From Vibrio albus (lineage in GTDB: Bacteria; Pseudomonadota; Gammaproteobacteria; Enterobacterales; Vibrionaceae): a DNA stretch of 64,000 nt. The stretch's first letter is position 1. Each line of letters begins with the position of its first letter. Positions 18,459-29,397 of the stretch are shown here, one piece after another. The notes below the pieces were generated by a model. It saw nothing but the letters and a program-made list of their open reading frames with translations. It was not told where the DNA came from and searched no databases. The stretch lies in assembly GCF_003144035.1 (NCBI RefSeq), contig NZ_QFWT01000002.1, positions 248,001-312,000 of the forward strand, in the 5' to 3' direction. A program made the translations under genes and the position numbers.

Positions 18459-19499
18459 GTGAGCGGTAACAACTCTTCTCTTAGCTATAAAGACGCTGGT
18501 GTAGATATTGATGCAGGTAATGCTCTGGTAGACAGAATCAAAGGTGTAGTGAAACGCACTCGCCGCCCTGAAGTAATGGGCGGTATCGGTGGTTTTGGTG
18601 CACTTTGCGAATTGCCGACTAACTACAAGGAACCTCTGCTGGTTTCAGGCACTGATGGCGTAGGTACTAAACTTCGCCTGGCTTTGGATATGAAAAAACA
18701 TGACACCATTGGTATCGACCTGGTCGCGATGTGTGTTAACGACCTGATTGTTCAGGGTGCCGAACCTCTGTTCTTCCTGGACTACTACGCGACAGGTAAG
18801 CTGGACGTAGACACTGCGGCTGATGTCGTTTCAGGTATCGGTGAAGGTTGTATCCAGGCAGGATGTGCTCTGATTGGCGGTGAAACTGCCGAAATGCCAG
18901 GCATGTACGAAGGCGAAGATTACGATGTTGCCGGTTTCTGTGTGGGTGTGGTTGAGAAATCAGAAGTGATTGACGGCTCTAAAGTCGCAGCGGGTGATGC
19001 ACTAATCGCGGTAGGTTCCAGCGGTCCTCACTCTAACGGTTACTCTCTGATCCGTAAGATTCTGGAAGTATCCAATGCCGATCTGAACGAAGTTCTTGGC
19101 GAGCGCACTGTGGGTGAACAGCTACTTGAACCCACTAAAATCTACATCAAATCCGCTCTTAAGATGATTGCTGAGCATGATATCCATGCGATTTCGCACA
19201 TCACTGGTGGTGGCTTCTGGGAAAACATTCCACGCGTTCTGCCTGAAGGCACAAAAGCGGTTATTGATGGCAACAGCTGGGAATGGCCGGCTATTTTCTC
19301 CTGGCTGCAGGAAAAAGGGAATGTTGAAACATTTGAAATGTACCGTACCTTTAACTGTGGTGTTGGCCTGATCGTTGCGCTACCGCAAGCACAAGCTGAA
19401 GCAGCGGTTGAACTGCTGAAAGCAGAAGGTGAAACGGCATGGGTTATCGGTGCTGTTGCTGAAGCTCTGGCTGGTGAAGAGCAGGTAGAAATCAACTAA
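18459..19499 (+). CDS. purM: Phosphoribosylformylglycinamidine cyclo-ligase
   Basis: A 346-residue AIR synthetase of the purine pathway (step 5), ATP-dependent. The FGAM/ATP-binding region [12 protein letters not shown] and [11 protein letters not shown] are characteristic. It starts with GTG at 18459 after AAACGAGG. The operon continues into purN 13 bp downstream, and a PurR box lies upstream. Confidence 0.97.
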   Translation: MSGNNSSLSYKDAGVDIDAGNALVDRIKGVVKRTRRPEVMGGIGGFGALCELPTNYKEPLLVSGTDGVGTKLRLALDMKKHDTIGIDLVAMCVNDLIVQGAEPLFFLDYYATGKLDVDTAADVVSGIGEGCIQAGCALIGGETAEMPGMYEGEDYDVAGFCVGVVEKSEVIDGSKVAAGDALIAVGSSGPHSNGYSLIRKILEVSNADLNEVLGERTVGEQLLEPTKIYIKSALKMIAEHDIHAISHITGGGFWENIPRVLPEGTKAVIDGNSWEWPAIFSWLQEKGNVETFEMYRTFNCGVGLIVALPQAQAEAAVELLKAEGETAWVIGAVAEALAGEEQVEIN

Positions 19500-19512
19500 G
19501 GTAGTCCGTCAC

Positions 19513-20169
19513 ATGAAGAAGATCGTAGTACTGATCTCTGGCAATGGCAGTAATCTGCAAGCTATTCTGGATGCCTGTGAATCTGGCAGTGTTTCCGGTA
19601 CAGAGGGTATTTCTGGAGCAGTGACTGCGGTCTTTTCTGATAAAGCTGCTGCTTACGGGCTGGAAAGAGCCCGTAGTTCTGATATACCCGCCATTTTTGT
19701 TGATCCCGGTGAATTTGCCTCCAGAGCTGATTTCGATGCTGCTCTGATGGAAAAAATTGACAGCTACCAGCCAGATCTTCTGGTGCTGGCGGGGTATATG
19801 CGTATTCTGAGTGATGAATTTGTCCGTCACTATCTGGGCAAAATGATCAATATCCACCCTTCTCTGCTACCTAAATACCCTGGCCTGCATACTCACCATA
19901 AGGCCATTGAGGCCGGAGATGAAGAGCACGGTACCAGTGTGCATTTTGTCACTGAAGAGTTAGACGGTGGCCCGGTTATTCTGCAGGCTAAAGTGCCGGT
20001 ATTCACTGATGATACGCCAGAGCAGCTTCAGGAAAGAGTGCAGACTCAGGAGCATAAGATTTATCCGCTGACGATTCAATGGTTCCTGCAAGATCGCCTT
20101 AAGATGGCTGACGGCAGTGCCGTTCTGGACGGGAAGGTTCTGGGCTCGCACGGTTATGCCGACGAGTAA
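19513..20169 (+). CDS. purN: Phosphoribosylglycinamide formyltransferase
   Basis: A 218-residue enzyme that transfers the formyl group from 10-formyl-THF to GAR. Signatures are LISGNGSNLQA at the N-terminus, the catalytic INIHPSLLPKYPG (Asn and His) and GTSVHFVTEELDGG, which holds the catalytic Asp. It is the second gene of the purMN operon and ends before a terminator at 20270-20292. Confidence 0.96.
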   Translation: MKKIVVLISGNGSNLQAILDACESGSVSGTEGISGAVTAVFSDKAAAYGLERARSSDIPAIFVDPGEFASRADFDAALMEKIDSYQPDLLVLAGYMRILSDEFVRHYLGKMINIHPSLLPKYPGLHTHHKAIEAGDEEHGTSVHFVTEELDGGPVILQAKVPVFTDDTPEQLQERVQTQEHKIYPLTIQWFLQDRLKMADGSAVLDGKVLGSHGYADE

Positions 20170-20210
20170 TAGCATCTGGATGACAATGCATGTATACCAG
20201 CTTTAAGCTA

Positions 20211-20250
20211 GGTATGCATTCCCACTCAGGAGCGTTGGAACGAGAGATGC
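20211..20250. repeat. REP-like extragenic hairpin after purN
   Basis: A GCATTCCCAC...GTTGGAACGAGAGATGC sequence forms an imperfect stem. It resembles a short palindromic repeat common between genes in several proteobacteria (CATTCCCACGC-type). Only one copy was seen in this window. Confidence 0.45.
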
Positions 20251-20269
20251 GAAACATGAGAACGAGAAA

Positions 20270-20292
20270 AAGGCCTTCAATTTGAAGGCCTT
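20270..20292. terminator. Bidirectional terminator between purN and yafJ
   Basis: AAGGCCTTC and GAAGGCCTT form a 9-bp stem around a short AT loop, with A runs before and TTTTTT after. It serves both the plus-strand purMN and the minus-strand yafJ message. Confidence 0.92.
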
Positions 20293-20297
20293 TTTTA

Positions 20298-21068
20298 TTA
20301 CAAATCCACTTTTTCTCCGAGATAAAACAGCACACTCTCCCCCGGCTGCATCTTCTGCCACTGTTCATTATCTGTCAGCGGCTGAGTGGCAATGACCGTC
20401 ACCACATCATTAGGTGTCGTCTCTTCCTGAAAGTTTACCGTCACATCTTCATCGATCAGCGATGCCTGCCCGAACGGTGCCCGGCGAGTGATCCAGTGCA
20501 GGTTATTCGTACAAAACGTCATCAGGTATTCACTATCGCTAAGCAGCATATTGTAAACCCCAAGCCCTTTCAGGGTTTCACAGCATTCAGCAATAAACCT
20601 AAACAGGGCTGCCATATCCGTTGGTGGTTCAGGAAAACGCTGCCCCATCTGTTTCAACAGCCAGCAAAAAGCGAGCTCACTGTCTGTCTCCCCTACCGGC
20701 CGAAAACGTCCGGTATCCAGCTTCTGATAATCAGTCAGTTGGCCATTATGGGCAAAGGTCCAGAACCGGCCCCATAATTCTCTGGTAAACGGATGGGTAT
20801 TTTCCAGTTTTACGCCGCCCCGGTTAGCCTGACGAATATGGCTTATCACCGAACAGCTTTTAATCGGGTACTTCTGCACCAGCTCCGCGATTTTAGAGTT
20901 ATAGCTGGGGTTAGGATCCTTAAAAGTACGAAAGCCTTTCCCTTCGTAAAACGTAATTCCCCACCCGTCCCGGTGTGGCCCTGTCCGGCCTCCCCGCTGC
21001 ATTAGCCCGGAAAAACTGAAACAGATATCCGTTGGTACATTGGCACTCATACCAAGCAGTTCACACAT
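20298..21068 (-). CDS. yafJ: Class II glutamine amidotransferase, YafJ-like
   Basis: A 256-residue Ntn-type amidotransferase domain. The N-terminal MCELLGMSA places the nucleophilic Cys at position 2 (position 1 after Met removal), and [14 protein letters not shown] and [14 protein letters not shown] are typical of the GATase_6/YafJ family. There is no synthetase domain, so the acceptor substrate is unknown. It follows gmhA with a 33-bp gap, as in E. coli. Confidence 0.88.
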   Translation of the reverse strand: MCELLGMSANVPTDICFSFSGLMQRGGRTGPHRDGWGITFYEGKGFRTFKDPNPSYNSKIAELVQKYPIKSCSVISHIRQANRGGVKLENTHPFTRELWGRFWTFAHNGQLTDYQKLDTGRFRPVGETDSELAFCWLLKQMGQRFPEPPTDMAALFRFIAECCETLKGLGVYNMLLSDSEYLMTFCTNNLHWITRRAPFGQASLIDEDVTVNFQEETTPNDVVTVIATQPLTDNEQWQKMQPGESVLFYLGEKVDL

Positions 21069-21101
21069 GCATTATTTCCTTTATTTTTCTGCTAACGGTT
21101 C

Positions 21102-21686
21102 TTATGCCGACTTAGCCATTTCTTTTTCAATTAACTGAATCACGATATGAATGATCTTAATATGGATTTCCTGAATACGGTCTGCATAACCAAAATGCGG
21201 AACGCGAATTTCAATGTCCGCAATACCGGCCATTTTACCACCGTCTTTTCCGGTCAGAGCGATCGTTTTCATGCCTTTCGCTTTCGCCGCGTCGATGGCT
21301 TTCAGGATATTACCGGAATTACCGGATGTAGATAGCCCCCACAGCACATCCCCTGTGTTACCGACCGCTTCGACATAACGGGAAAACACATACTCATAGC
21401 CATAATCGTTACTGACGCAGGACAGATGGCTGGGATCCGAAATCGCAATACCAGGGTATCCCGGACGTTCATCGCGATAACGTCCTGTCAGTTCTTCGGC
21501 AAAATGCATCGCATCGCAATGAGACCCCCCATTACCACAAGACAGCACTTTCCCTCCCTGCTTAAAAGAGTCTGCAATCATTTGAGCTGCTGCTTCAATC
21601 TTACGGATATTGTCATCGTCATTGAGAAATTTATTCAGTACTTCAGCGGCTTCATTCAGTTCTGAACGGATCAAATCTTGGTACAT
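21102..21686 (-). CDS. gmhA: Sedoheptulose-7-phosphate isomerase
   Basis: A 194-residue SIS-domain enzyme making D-glycero-D-manno-heptose 7-phosphate, the first step of LPS core heptose synthesis. Sequence landmarks are [33 protein letters not shown] and [17 protein letters not shown], almost identical to E. coli GmhA. The start at 21686 gives the conserved MYQDLI; the upstream ATG at 21728 is not conserved. Confidence 0.96.
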   Translation of the reverse strand: MYQDLIRSELNEAAEVLNKFLNDDDNIRKIEAAAQMIADSFKQGGKVLSCGNGGSHCDAMHFAEELTGRYRDERPGYPGIAISDPSHLSCVSNDYGYEYVFSRYVEAVGNTGDVLWGLSTSGNSGNILKAIDAAKAKGMKTIALTGKDGGKMAGIADIEIRVPHFGYADRIQEIHIKIIHIVIQLIEKEMAKSA

Positions 21687-21777
21687 ACTCGTCTCTCTTA
21701 TATTTGAGGCTGATTTAAATAAGATCATATTTATACTTGAGTTTACTCAGAAATTCATTTTTCTGTCGATTTTTACA

Positions 21778-23031
21778 TTAGTTTTTCGGCGGTGCATCAA
21801 GCTGCATTTCCGGTTTTTCGACTTTACGTATCCGTAGCTTGGAAATAACGAACCAGATCACCAGCCCCAGCAAAATAACAACCACATTACCAATAATAAT
21901 GGTCAGCATGCCCGACTGAATAGCCTCATCTCTTTCTCTCTTGATTCTGGCCAGCTCAAGAGCCCGTTTCTGCTCTTCCTGAATACGGTGGTACTCGGCT
22001 GTTGATTTTTCGACATCCAGTTTTCGCATAACACTAAAGCTGCTCTCCGGAATAGTCAGTATCAGAGGACGTTTGGTACCGGCTTCAGTCGCAAAAACCG
22101 TACCTTTCCACGTATGCTTACCCGGAGCCTCGTCCGCCGGCAACATAAAGTCAGCCGTCAATGAATCTTTATCCGAGGAGGACTGAGTCACTCTCTGCTC
22201 TTCTTGTGGATTAGTCTGCGTGACTGTGACCGCAATACTCCCCGGCATAAGCATTCCCTGCTCCCCGGTGACCATCAGTCTATGCTGTTTTTCTTCATCC
22301 CGGGCCCGGACAAAAGTAACGGTCATTGGAGACGGGTAGACCAACGAAGTCTGCTCTACCGCACGTAAAAACACGCCATTTCCCGAGACAATGCGAGTTC
22401 TGTACTTCCCGGGGTCAACGTCAACTGGGACTTCAGCAGTGAAAATACCGTCCCCCGGGTATTCATCCAGCCCTTCCCCATCATCCATAAACGATCCAAG
22501 CATAATAGGCTCTGGCTGCAACGCCTCGGCCAGCACTTCCTCATTTTCGACATAGGGCAAAAAGGCGACCTGTAATCGAACCCGCTCAAGAAAATCCTGT
22601 AAAACGAGAGGCTTACCATCCTGAAGCAGCCTTGCGGTAAACTTAAGTCTTTCCCCCTCAAACAAACGGGAAGGAAATTCGTCCACTCTTAACTCCAGGT
22701 TAGAGAGCAGAATAATATTATTTTTCGGTGTGATCTTACCAATAGCCTGCCACGGACCAGGCATAGGCTTATCGATTGAAATAATATCCAGGCCATTTTC
22801 CTCGTACCAGGAAACATTATCCGGATAATCCCAGGCATAGTACTTTTTGCCGTCCGGACGAACCAGTACGACGGCTTTTGACGGTTTTTTCCGGTAAATA
22901 ACAAATGAAATCTGCTCAATCGTCGGATCCACCCGAAAGCGATTATCCAGCAAGGAAACGGATGATTCTGTTTCAGACCGGCTCAACGGGCTGACCAGCA
23001 TACATAAGAGTAATAACAGAATCCTTAGCAT
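21778..23031 (-). CDS. TIGR03503-type exported membrane protein
   Basis: A 417-residue protein with an N-terminal signal peptide (MLRILLLLLCMLVSPLSRS), a long beta-rich periplasmic part, a charged helical segment (about residues 345-370) and a transmembrane helix near residues 375-398 (MLTIIIGNVVVILLGLVIWFV) before a short cytoplasmic tail. It fits the TIGR03503 family, of unknown function, found in Vibrio and Shewanella at this locus between gmhA and dnaQ. Start preceded by GAGGGA. Confidence 0.75.
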   Translation of the reverse strand: MLRILLLLLCMLVSPLSRSETESSVSLLDNRFRVDPTIEQISFVIYRKKPSKAVVLVRPDGKKYYAWDYPDNVSWYEENGLDIISIDKPMPGPWQAIGKITPKNNIILLSNLELRVDEFPSRLFEGERLKFTARLLQDGKPLVLQDFLERVRLQVAFLPYVENEEVLAEALQPEPIMLGSFMDDGEGLDEYPGDGIFTAEVPVDVDPGKYRTRIVSGNGVFLRAVEQTSLVYPSPMTVTFVRARDEEKQHRLMVTGEQGMLMPGSIAVTVTQTNPQEEQRVTQSSSDKDSLTADFMLPADEAPGKHTWKGTVFATEAGTKRPLILTIPESSFSVMRKLDVEKSTAEYHRIQEEQKRALELARIKRERDEAIQSGMLTIIIGNVVVILLGLVIWFVISKLRIRKVEKPEMQLDAPPKN

Positions 23032-23105
23032 AGTTCCCTCAATCAGGTTGGTTGGGTTTTAGTACACACCACATTGATGTCAAAGGCAGACTGACGTCAG
23101 TACCG

Positions 23106-23867
23106 CTATTGACGCCAAAGGCAACTACCACCTTTCTCAACAATATCCAGACGAGACTGATGTGCATCTAATTCATCGGCAGAAGCATGCAAAACCTTTA
23201 GTGCTTTTCGCCCACCAGCCACACGTTTTATCGCTTCGCCACCGGTATCGTCTCCTTCCTGAGACCCGGCATTAAACTGCAGTGATGTCTGACCGCCGGT
23301 CATCAGAAGATAAACGTCAGCCAGAATCTCGGCATCGAGCAATGCCCCGTGGAGCGTCCGGTGAGAGTTATCTATACCATAACGTTCACATAAGATATCC
23401 AGGTTGTTTCTCTTTCCCGGAAAAATCTTCTTCGCCATCGCCAGGGTATCGGTAACCTTACAATACTGCTCAGTTTTACCAATAGCCGGGTCCAGCTTTT
23501 CAAATTCGTAATCCATAAAGCCGGTATCGAAGGGTGCGTTGTGAGCCACCAGCTCAGCCCCATCGATAAATTCCAGAAACTCTTTATGAACTTCCCGATA
23601 CTCTGGTTTATCGACCAGAAATTCATCGGTGATACCATGAACTTCAATTGCGTCCGGCTGAATCTCCCGATCCGGCTTGATATAAACGTGAAAGTGTCGC
23701 CCGGTCAGTTTCCGGTCAATGATCTCAACGGCACCGATTTCGATAATACGGTGCCCCATGTAATGAGGTCCGCCTTCGCGGTTCATACCTGTGGTTTCGG
23801 TATCAAGTACCACGATACGGTGCTGGGCCGAACTATTTACGCGGCTTGAATTGTTACTGGTATTCAT
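23106..23867 (-). CDS. dnaQ: DNA polymerase III epsilon subunit
   Basis: A 253-residue 3'-5' proofreading exonuclease of the replicative polymerase. Exo I is LDTETTG (D22, E24), Exo II is in [10 protein letters not shown], and Exo III is HGALLDAEI. The C-terminal tail after about residue 190 should bind the alpha subunit, DnaE, also encoded in this window. It is divergent from rnhA with a 57-bp shared promoter region, a classical arrangement. The ribosome binding site is weak. Confidence 0.95.
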   Translation of the reverse strand: MNTSNNSSRVNSSAQHRIVVLDTETTGMNREGGPHYMGHRIIEIGAVEIIDRKLTGRHFHVYIKPDREIQPDAIEVHGITDEFLVDKPEYREVHKEFLEFIDGAELVAHNAPFDTGFMDYEFEKLDPAIGKTEQYCKVTDTLAMAKKIFPGKRNNLDILCERYGIDNSHRTLHGALLDAEILADVYLLMTGGQTSLQFNAGSQEGDDTGGEAIKRVAGGRKALKVLHASADELDAHQSRLDIVEKGGSCLWRQ

Positions 23868-23924
23868 AATGATATCTGTGTCAGACTATGTCGATTCTGC
23901 GATTTTCAGGTAATAATATCAGAC

Positions 23925-24389
23925 ATGACAAAACAAGTTGAGATTTTCACTGACGGTTCCTGTTTAGGTAATCCCGGCCCCGGTGGCTACGGTATCGTCC
24001 TGCGTTATAAACAGACAGAGAAGCAACTGGCGAAGGGATACAAGCTCACGACCAACAACCGGATGGAAATGATGGCTGCCGTTGTCGCTCTGCGGACACT
24101 AAAAGAGCCCTGCCACGTTATTCTGACGACCGACAGCCAGTATGTCCGCCAGGGAATCACCCAGTGGATTCATAACTGGAAAAAGCGGGGCTGGAAAACG
24201 GCAGACAAAAAGCCGGTTAAAAATGCAGACCTCTGGCAGGCTCTGGATCAGGAAACCGCCCGCCATCAGGTAGACTGGCACTGGGTGAAAGGTCATGCAG
24301 GCCACAGAGAAAACGAAATCTGCGATGAAATCGCCCGTGCCGCCGCCGAATCACCGACGGAAGAAGACACGGGGTATCAGGCATCCTGA
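23925..24389 (+). CDS. rnhA: Ribonuclease HI
   Basis: A 154-residue enzyme that degrades RNA in RNA-DNA hybrids. Catalytic residues are visible: D10 ([14 protein letters not shown]), E48 (NNRMEMMA), the Asp of TTDSQYV (about 70), and the HAGHRENE region. It is divergent from dnaQ and convergent with yafS, 4 bp away. RNase HII (rnhB) is also in this window. Confidence 0.97.
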   Translation: MTKQVEIFTDGSCLGNPGPGGYGIVLRYKQTEKQLAKGYKLTTNNRMEMMAAVVALRTLKEPCHVILTTDSQYVRQGITQWIHNWKKRGWKTADKKPVKNADLWQALDQETARHQVDWHWVKGHAGHRENEICDEIARAAAESPTEEDTGYQAS

Positions 24390-24393
24390 CTGG

Positions 24394-25125
24394 TCAGGAG
24401 TCTTCTCCATACACCTTATAATTGACCCCCAACGGATAAAATCGCCGTTTCAGGTGCCAGTGAGGCTTGATCGGTTTGAGCGGATACGTGCGTTTTCTGG
24501 CCACGATAAAATACAGGCTGCCAAACAACTGTAACCGCTCACCGATACTGTTTTCCAGCCAGGTTCCTAATAAAGGTATCCTGTGCGGGAAAACGGCATA
24601 ACAATCGGTATGTATCACCTGATAATTCAGTAGCCCCAACCAGTCTCTAATACGGTTTGGCGTAAACATTCTGCCACTCCATGGCAGATGGTGCTTATTC
24701 CATGGCAGCAGGCTCGATACCCCGGTTAAGCTGATCGGGTTGTACCCGGTCACAATCAGATAGCCATCATCAATCATCACCCGGTCAACTTCACGCAATA
24801 AGCGGTGAGGATCATTACAGTAATCAAGCAGGTGTGTCATCAGGACAACATCAAAGCTTTTTTCCAGAAAAGGCAACTCATAAGGATCGGCGGTTACGGT
24901 ACGCAATACATTTTCTGTGTCCAGATGAACCTGATGTTGAATATTGCACATACAACTGGCAAGCTCACAACTCAAGCCCCCCAGTTTTAGCATATGGTAG
25001 CCGAATAACCTAGGGCACCATTCATCAAGGCGGGCCTGGATCGACTGAGCAACCCACTGGCCTTTCTGTAACTGATGCCAGGAATGAGGCTTCTCAAGCC
25101 TTCGTGATGTACGTGCGGGTTTCAA
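24394..25125 (-). CDS. yafS: SAM-dependent methyltransferase, YafS-like
   Basis: A 243-residue class I methyltransferase (Methyltransf_11-like). It has [44 protein letters not shown] residues around 85-120 typical of the family, and [12 protein letters not shown]. The start is TTG at 25125 after GAGGTGG, giving the conserved MKPAR beginning. The substrate is unknown. It is divergent from gloB, as in E. coli. Confidence 0.82.
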   Translation of the reverse strand: MKPARTSRRLEKPHSWHQLQKGQWVAQSIQARLDEWCPRLFGYHMLKLGGLSCELASCMCNIQHQVHLDTENVLRTVTADPYELPFLEKSFDVVLMTHLLDYCNDPHRLLREVDRVMIDDGYLIVTGYNPISLTGVSSLLPWNKHHLPWSGRMFTPNRIRDWLGLLNYQVIHTDCYAVFPHRIPLLGTWLENSIGERLQLFGSLYFIVARKRTYPLKPIKPHWHLKRRFYPLGVNYKVYGEDS

Positions 25126-25160
25126 TTGCCACCTCGCTCATAATAATTAAGGAACGAAAT

Positions 25161-25919
25161 ATGTTAGTCATCAAAAGCATACCTGCATTCAGAGATAATT
25201 ACATCTGGCTGATTCAAAATAATGACAATCGTTGTGCTGTTGTCGATCCGGGCGAAGCCAAACCAGTACTGGACTATATCCAGCAACACGGGCTACAGCT
25301 TGAAACCATTTTAATCACTCATCATCACACCGATCATACCGGCGGTGTTACCGAGTTACAGCGCCACTATCCAAAACTGAATATTGTAGGACCAGAAAAC
25401 GACCCGGTCGCGGCTCTGACGCACTCAGTGTCTGAAGGGAAGCAGTTTGAGCTATTCAGTGAAACATTTCATGTCATTGATCTTCCCGGTCATACGCTCG
25501 GCCATGTGGGCTATGTTGGTGGTGGCAAACTGTTTTGTGGTGATGTTCTGTTTTCTGCCGGCTGTGGCCGAATTTTCGAGGGGTCACCAGAACAGATGTA
25601 TGAATCAATACAGAAAATTGCTGCACTGCCGGATGAGACAGAGATTTACCCTGCCCATGAATACACCAGCAGTAACATTACCTTTGCACTGGCAGCAGAG
25701 CCTGACAACGAAGCGCTCCTTATCTACCGGGACAAGGTGAACCGTCTGAGAACAGAGGATAAACCAACATTGCCTACGACACTAAAACAGGAAAAAGAAG
25801 TGAACCCTTTTCTCAGAACCCATGAGCCAAGTATTGCCCGATCCGTTGCAAACCGGACTACCGACACCTCGTCAATTGAGATCTTCACAGCATTACGCCG
25901 TTGGAAAGACGACTTTTAA
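25161..25919 (+). CDS. gloB: Hydroxyacylglutathione hydrolase (glyoxalase II)
   Basis: A 252-residue metallo-beta-lactamase-fold enzyme that hydrolyses S-lactoylglutathione to lactate and glutathione in methylglyoxal detoxification. The dinuclear metal motif is THHHTDH (H54, H56, D58, H59), with further ligands in [11 protein letters not shown] and [12 protein letters not shown] and the His of YPAHEYT. The start at 25161 follows AAGGAACG; upstream in-frame ATGs are not conserved. Confidence 0.96.
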   Translation: MLVIKSIPAFRDNYIWLIQNNDNRCAVVDPGEAKPVLDYIQQHGLQLETILITHHHTDHTGGVTELQRHYPKLNIVGPENDPVAALTHSVSEGKQFELFSETFHVIDLPGHTLGHVGYVGGGKLFCGDVLFSAGCGRIFEGSPEQMYESIQKIAALPDETEIYPAHEYTSSNITFALAAEPDNEALLIYRDKVNRLRTEDKPTLPTTLKQEKEVNPFLRTHEPSIARSVANRTTDTSSIEIFTALRRWKDDF

Positions 25920-25991
25920 CGGCTTCTGACTTGTCACCTATATAGTATGACAAGTATGATCAGCAGCCGTTTTTTTGAAAAGGCTGTATTA

Positions 25992-27605
25992 ATGAAAAAA
26001 CTATTCGGTTGGGCAGTTGTTCTGTTACTGGCAGGATGCCAGATGACCCAACAAGAAAAACCGACGAAACAGGAGGCAGAAACCAATCCTGCCCCTGAAC
26101 AGGCAATGACTCCCCTCTCTTCAGGCGTTCTTCCCGAAACAGAGTCCGCAGAGAAGGATGCTCAGGTCATACTTATTCAGGCTGAACCTGAAGACGAACC
26201 TGACGTTGTCATCGGCCCGGCCGAACAGGAAGATGTCTGGAAAAGAATCGGAATGCAACTGAGTATTCCCGTTCCTGAACATAAAAAAATTGATTACTAC
26301 CGTAACTGGTACCTGAAGCACCCTCACCATCTGGAAAGTGTCTCTAAGCGAGCCACCCCCTTCCTGTACCTGATTGTGAAAAAAATCGAAGAAAGGGATC
26401 TGCCTCTGGAGCTGGCTTTACTGCCTATCGTTGAGAGTTCGTTTGACCCTTTTGCTTATTCGCATGGCAGTGCAGCCGGTCTATGGCAGTTTGTCCCGGG
26501 CACAGGGAAAATGTACGGTCTGAAACAAAACTTCTGGTACGACGGGCGACGGGATGTGTCAGCCGCGACCGATGCTGCTCTGGACTACCTTACCTATCTG
26601 AGTAATCGCTTTGATGGTAACTGGAACCATGCCATCGCCGCTTATAACAGTGGCGGCGGCAGAGTATCCCGGGCGATAACCAAAAATACCCGACTGCATA
26701 AACCGACGGATTTCTTTTCTCTGGATTTACCCAAAGAGACCAGTGGCTATGTACCCAAATTACTGGCACTGGCCGATATTGTGGCTCACCAGGACACATA
26801 CGGGATAGCGATTCCCCCTATCCCCAACCATCCGGTTCTGCTGCAGGTTGACCCGGGTGAACAGCTGGATCTGGCTATCGCAGCGAAATATGCTGGCATG
26901 ACAGTGAAAGAGCTACAAAGCTACAACCCGGCCTTTAACCGCTGGTCCACAGCCCCTGAAGGCCCTCATAGCCTACTGCTACCGGTAGAAAAAGCCGCTC
27001 AGTTTGAATTAGCGGCTTCGAAGAATAAAGGTAAAGGATTAAAACTGATCCGTTATCAGGTCAAATCCGGAGACGCTATCAGCCTTCTGGCGAAGAAATA
27101 CAAAACCACCAGCGCAATTATTCGGGAAGCAAATGGCTTACCTAATAATAGCATCCGGGCCGGGCAATACCTGATGATCCCAACATCAACCAAAGACGGC
27201 AGCATCTACGCTTTAAGTGCAAAAAATCGTCTGGCGAAGACTCAGGCCATCAGCCGCGGGCAATACAAGCTGACTTATACCGTTTCCAGTGGCGACAGCT
27301 TATGGACTATCGCGAGTAAACATAAAGTTTCACACCTTTCTCTGGCTAAGTGGAATGGCATGGGCCCACGGGATACCCTGCGCATAGGGCAAAAGTTGGT
27401 TATCTGGAAGAAAGGGAGTAAAGGCTCCATCATCCGTACCGTTCACTACCAGGTTCGTCATGGTGATACCATCAGTGCAATAGCCAGCCGCTTTAAGGTT
27501 AAAAGCTCAGATATCATCAAATGGAATAATCTGAATAATCAGAAATACATTCAACCAGGCCAGCAACTGAAACTGTATGTTGATGTGACCAAAGTGAGTG
27601 TTTAA
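25992..27605 (+). CDS. mltD: Membrane-bound lytic murein transglycosylase D
   Basis: A 537-residue lipoprotein (lipobox LLAGC, Cys 16) that cleaves peptidoglycan glycan strands. The SLT domain spans about residues 115-230 with the catalytic Glu in LPIVESSFDPF and the GSAAGLWQF motif. Three LysM peptidoglycan-binding repeats follow at about 354-400, 429-474 and 484-530. The start at 25992 was chosen for the signal peptide. The gene overlaps the convergent yafD by 4 bp. Confidence 0.95.
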   Translation: MKKLFGWAVVLLLAGCQMTQQEKPTKQEAETNPAPEQAMTPLSSGVLPETESAEKDAQVILIQAEPEDEPDVVIGPAEQEDVWKRIGMQLSIPVPEHKKIDYYRNWYLKHPHHLESVSKRATPFLYLIVKKIEERDLPLELALLPIVESSFDPFAYSHGSAAGLWQFVPGTGKMYGLKQNFWYDGRRDVSAATDAALDYLTYLSNRFDGNWNHAIAAYNSGGGRVSRAITKNTRLHKPTDFFSLDLPKETSGYVPKLLALADIVAHQDTYGIAIPPIPNHPVLLQVDPGEQLDLAIAAKYAGMTVKELQSYNPAFNRWSTAPEGPHSLLLPVEKAAQFELAASKNKGKGLKLIRYQVKSGDAISLLAKKYKTTSAIIREANGLPNNSIRAGQYLMIPTSTKDGSIYALSAKNRLAKTQAISRGQYKLTYTVSSGDSLWTIASKHKVSHLSLAKWNGMGPRDTLRIGQKLVIWKKGSKGSIIRTVHYQVRHGDTISAIASRFKVKSSDIIKWNNLNNQKYIQPGQQLKLYVDVTKVSV

Positions 27606-28456
27606 GGTAACGGTTCTGCGAGACGGAAACTGACCACAAGAGGATTATGATCAGAAGCGCTCGTCATGGGCGCTTCTGCTTTTATCAGCTCCATACCACG
27701 AAAGAACAGATGATCCAGCTTATAGCCGGTTAGCACTTCAGTACGGTGATCTGGCTCAAAGTGCACTTCTTTAAGCCCCAGACGGCCCATATCTTCCCTT
27801 AACTGCTCCGTGCGGCTACTGCTCCATGAGTTAAAGTCACCTGCCACCAGTACGGGTCCCGTATGTTCTAGTGCCAGCTCTCTTAATGTCTGTAGCTGCT
27901 CACTATACTCATCGATACCAAGGGTAAAGTTTACCGCATGCACATTGATAACAGCCAGAGACCGTCCATCAGATAAAGGGTACAGGCTGAACAGCGCTGA
28001 TTTAGGCAAGCGAAGCCATGGCTCCATCTGCGTATAAGCACACACCGCCTGCGGTAAAGTGCGGGACAGATTGATCACCCCGGCACTCACATTAAGAGCA
28101 TCAAACGCACTCACATGAGTACTTACCCAATTTTTCTTATCCAGCCACCCAGTAAATTCATCTTTAAGGCTGCTTTCCTGAAGCAGCACCAGACTGGCAC
28201 TGTCACTCAAGTGGTTGAGTTCCTGTTGCCATCCGGGGCGGTTTTCCTTGTAGATATTCCAGACCAGAGCCTGCAGAGTACCTTGATTATCAATACCCTT
28301 TACTGGCGAAGACTGGTAGCACTGTCCGGTTTTCTGCCAGACACCATGCGGTTGGCGGATCATAAGTAATGGTGATTCAGGCACATCAAAAACCACCTGA
28401 AAGGCAATGTACGAACCGGAAAGTAAAAACAGAAAAGCGACGATGAGCTTTTTCAT
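27602..28456 (-). CDS. yafD: Endonuclease/exonuclease/phosphatase-family protein, YafD-like
   Basis: A 284-residue protein with an N-terminal membrane or signal helix (about residues 1-20) and an EEP phosphohydrolase domain: LVWNIYKENRPGW near residue 70, the catalytic-type LVAGDFNSW and the closing SASDHNPLVVSFRL. The substrate is unknown. Its neighbours mltD, gloB and yafS match the E. coli locus. A composite tandem repeat lies just upstream of its start. Confidence 0.85.
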   Translation of the reverse strand: MKKLIVAFLFLLSGSYIAFQVVFDVPESPLLMIRQPHGVWQKTGQCYQSSPVKGIDNQGTLQALVWNIYKENRPGWQQELNHLSDSASLVLLQESSLKDEFTGWLDKKNWVSTHVSAFDALNVSAGVINLSRTLPQAVCAYTQMEPWLRLPKSALFSLYPLSDGRSLAVINVHAVNFTLGIDEYSEQLQTLRELALEHTGPVLVAGDFNSWSSSRTEQLREDMGRLGLKEVHFEPDHRTEVLTGYKLDHLFFRGMELIKAEAPMTSASDHNPLVVSFRLAEPLP

Positions 28457-28496
28457 AGAGGTATCCGGAAGGGGAAAGGTTTAGGTTAGAAAAACC

Positions 28497-28659
28497 AGAG
28501 ACTAGAGACTAGAGACTAGAGACTAGAAAGAATACAGAGCGCTTCGCTTATAGAATACAGAACACCAAGGATGAAGGAATAAGGGAGAAGGTGTTAAGTG
28601 GTTAATTCTTCGATAAACGACTTAACCCTTTCCCTTTGAAGCGTAGCGACCTTGCCTCT
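28497..28659. repeat. Composite AGAGACT repeat, copy A (yafD-glnB gap)
   Basis: Four exact tandem AGAGACT units (28497-28524) are followed by AGAAAGAATACAGAGCGCTTCGCTTATAGAATACAGA-type sequence (in pieces up to about 28564). The far end, TTGAAGCGTAGCGACCTTGCCTCT at 28636-28659, is a diverged match to the end block of copies B and D, and stops 3 bp before the glnB stop codon. This copy lacks the GTCATCCCTGCG palindrome. Confidence 0.8.
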
Positions 28660-28662
28660 TTG

Positions 28663-29010
<348 letters not shown>

Positions 29011-29082
29011 TTAACTACCTATTTCTATTGTCTGGCTATTATTACCGATATCATTCAAATAGCAATCTACGTAACTTAATTT

Positions 29083-29394
29083 TTACTTCAGCGACGAAAA
29101 ATATGCTGCCATATTCTTAATCTCTTCCTCGGATAATCCCAACGCCTGTGAACGCATCATCCCGGCAAGGTTACCCTCCTTTTCCCCGTTTCTGTAGGCA
29201 TAAATGGCTGCAATAAATTTTTGCTCATCCATCCCTTTTAAACTGGGATAAGTGCGGATCCTGGATTCACCGTTCACACCGTGGCACATAATACAGCGCT
29301 TTGCGGCCTCCCGACCTTTTTCCATATCTCCGGCCACCACAGTACTGGTCAGACACAGAACACCCAGAATCACACCACTTATCTTTTTCAGCAT
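29083..29394 (-). CDS. Small periplasmic c-type cytochrome
   Basis: A 103-residue protein with a signal peptide (about residues 1-21), one heme-binding CIMCH motif (C34, C37, H38) and a plausible Met ligand in the MMRSQALGLS segment. It is a class I cytochrome c of the c553/c4 half type, probably a mobile periplasmic electron carrier. It starts 3 bp after the tilS stop with AGGGGTAGGA inside the tilS end, so it is likely translated from the same message. Confidence 0.88.
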   Translation of the reverse strand: MLKKISGVILGVLCLTSTVVAGDMEKGREAAKRCIMCHGVNGESRIRTYPSLKGMDEQKFIAAIYAYRNGEKEGNLAGMMRSQALGLSEEEIKNMAAYFSSLK

Positions 29395-29397
29395 TTC

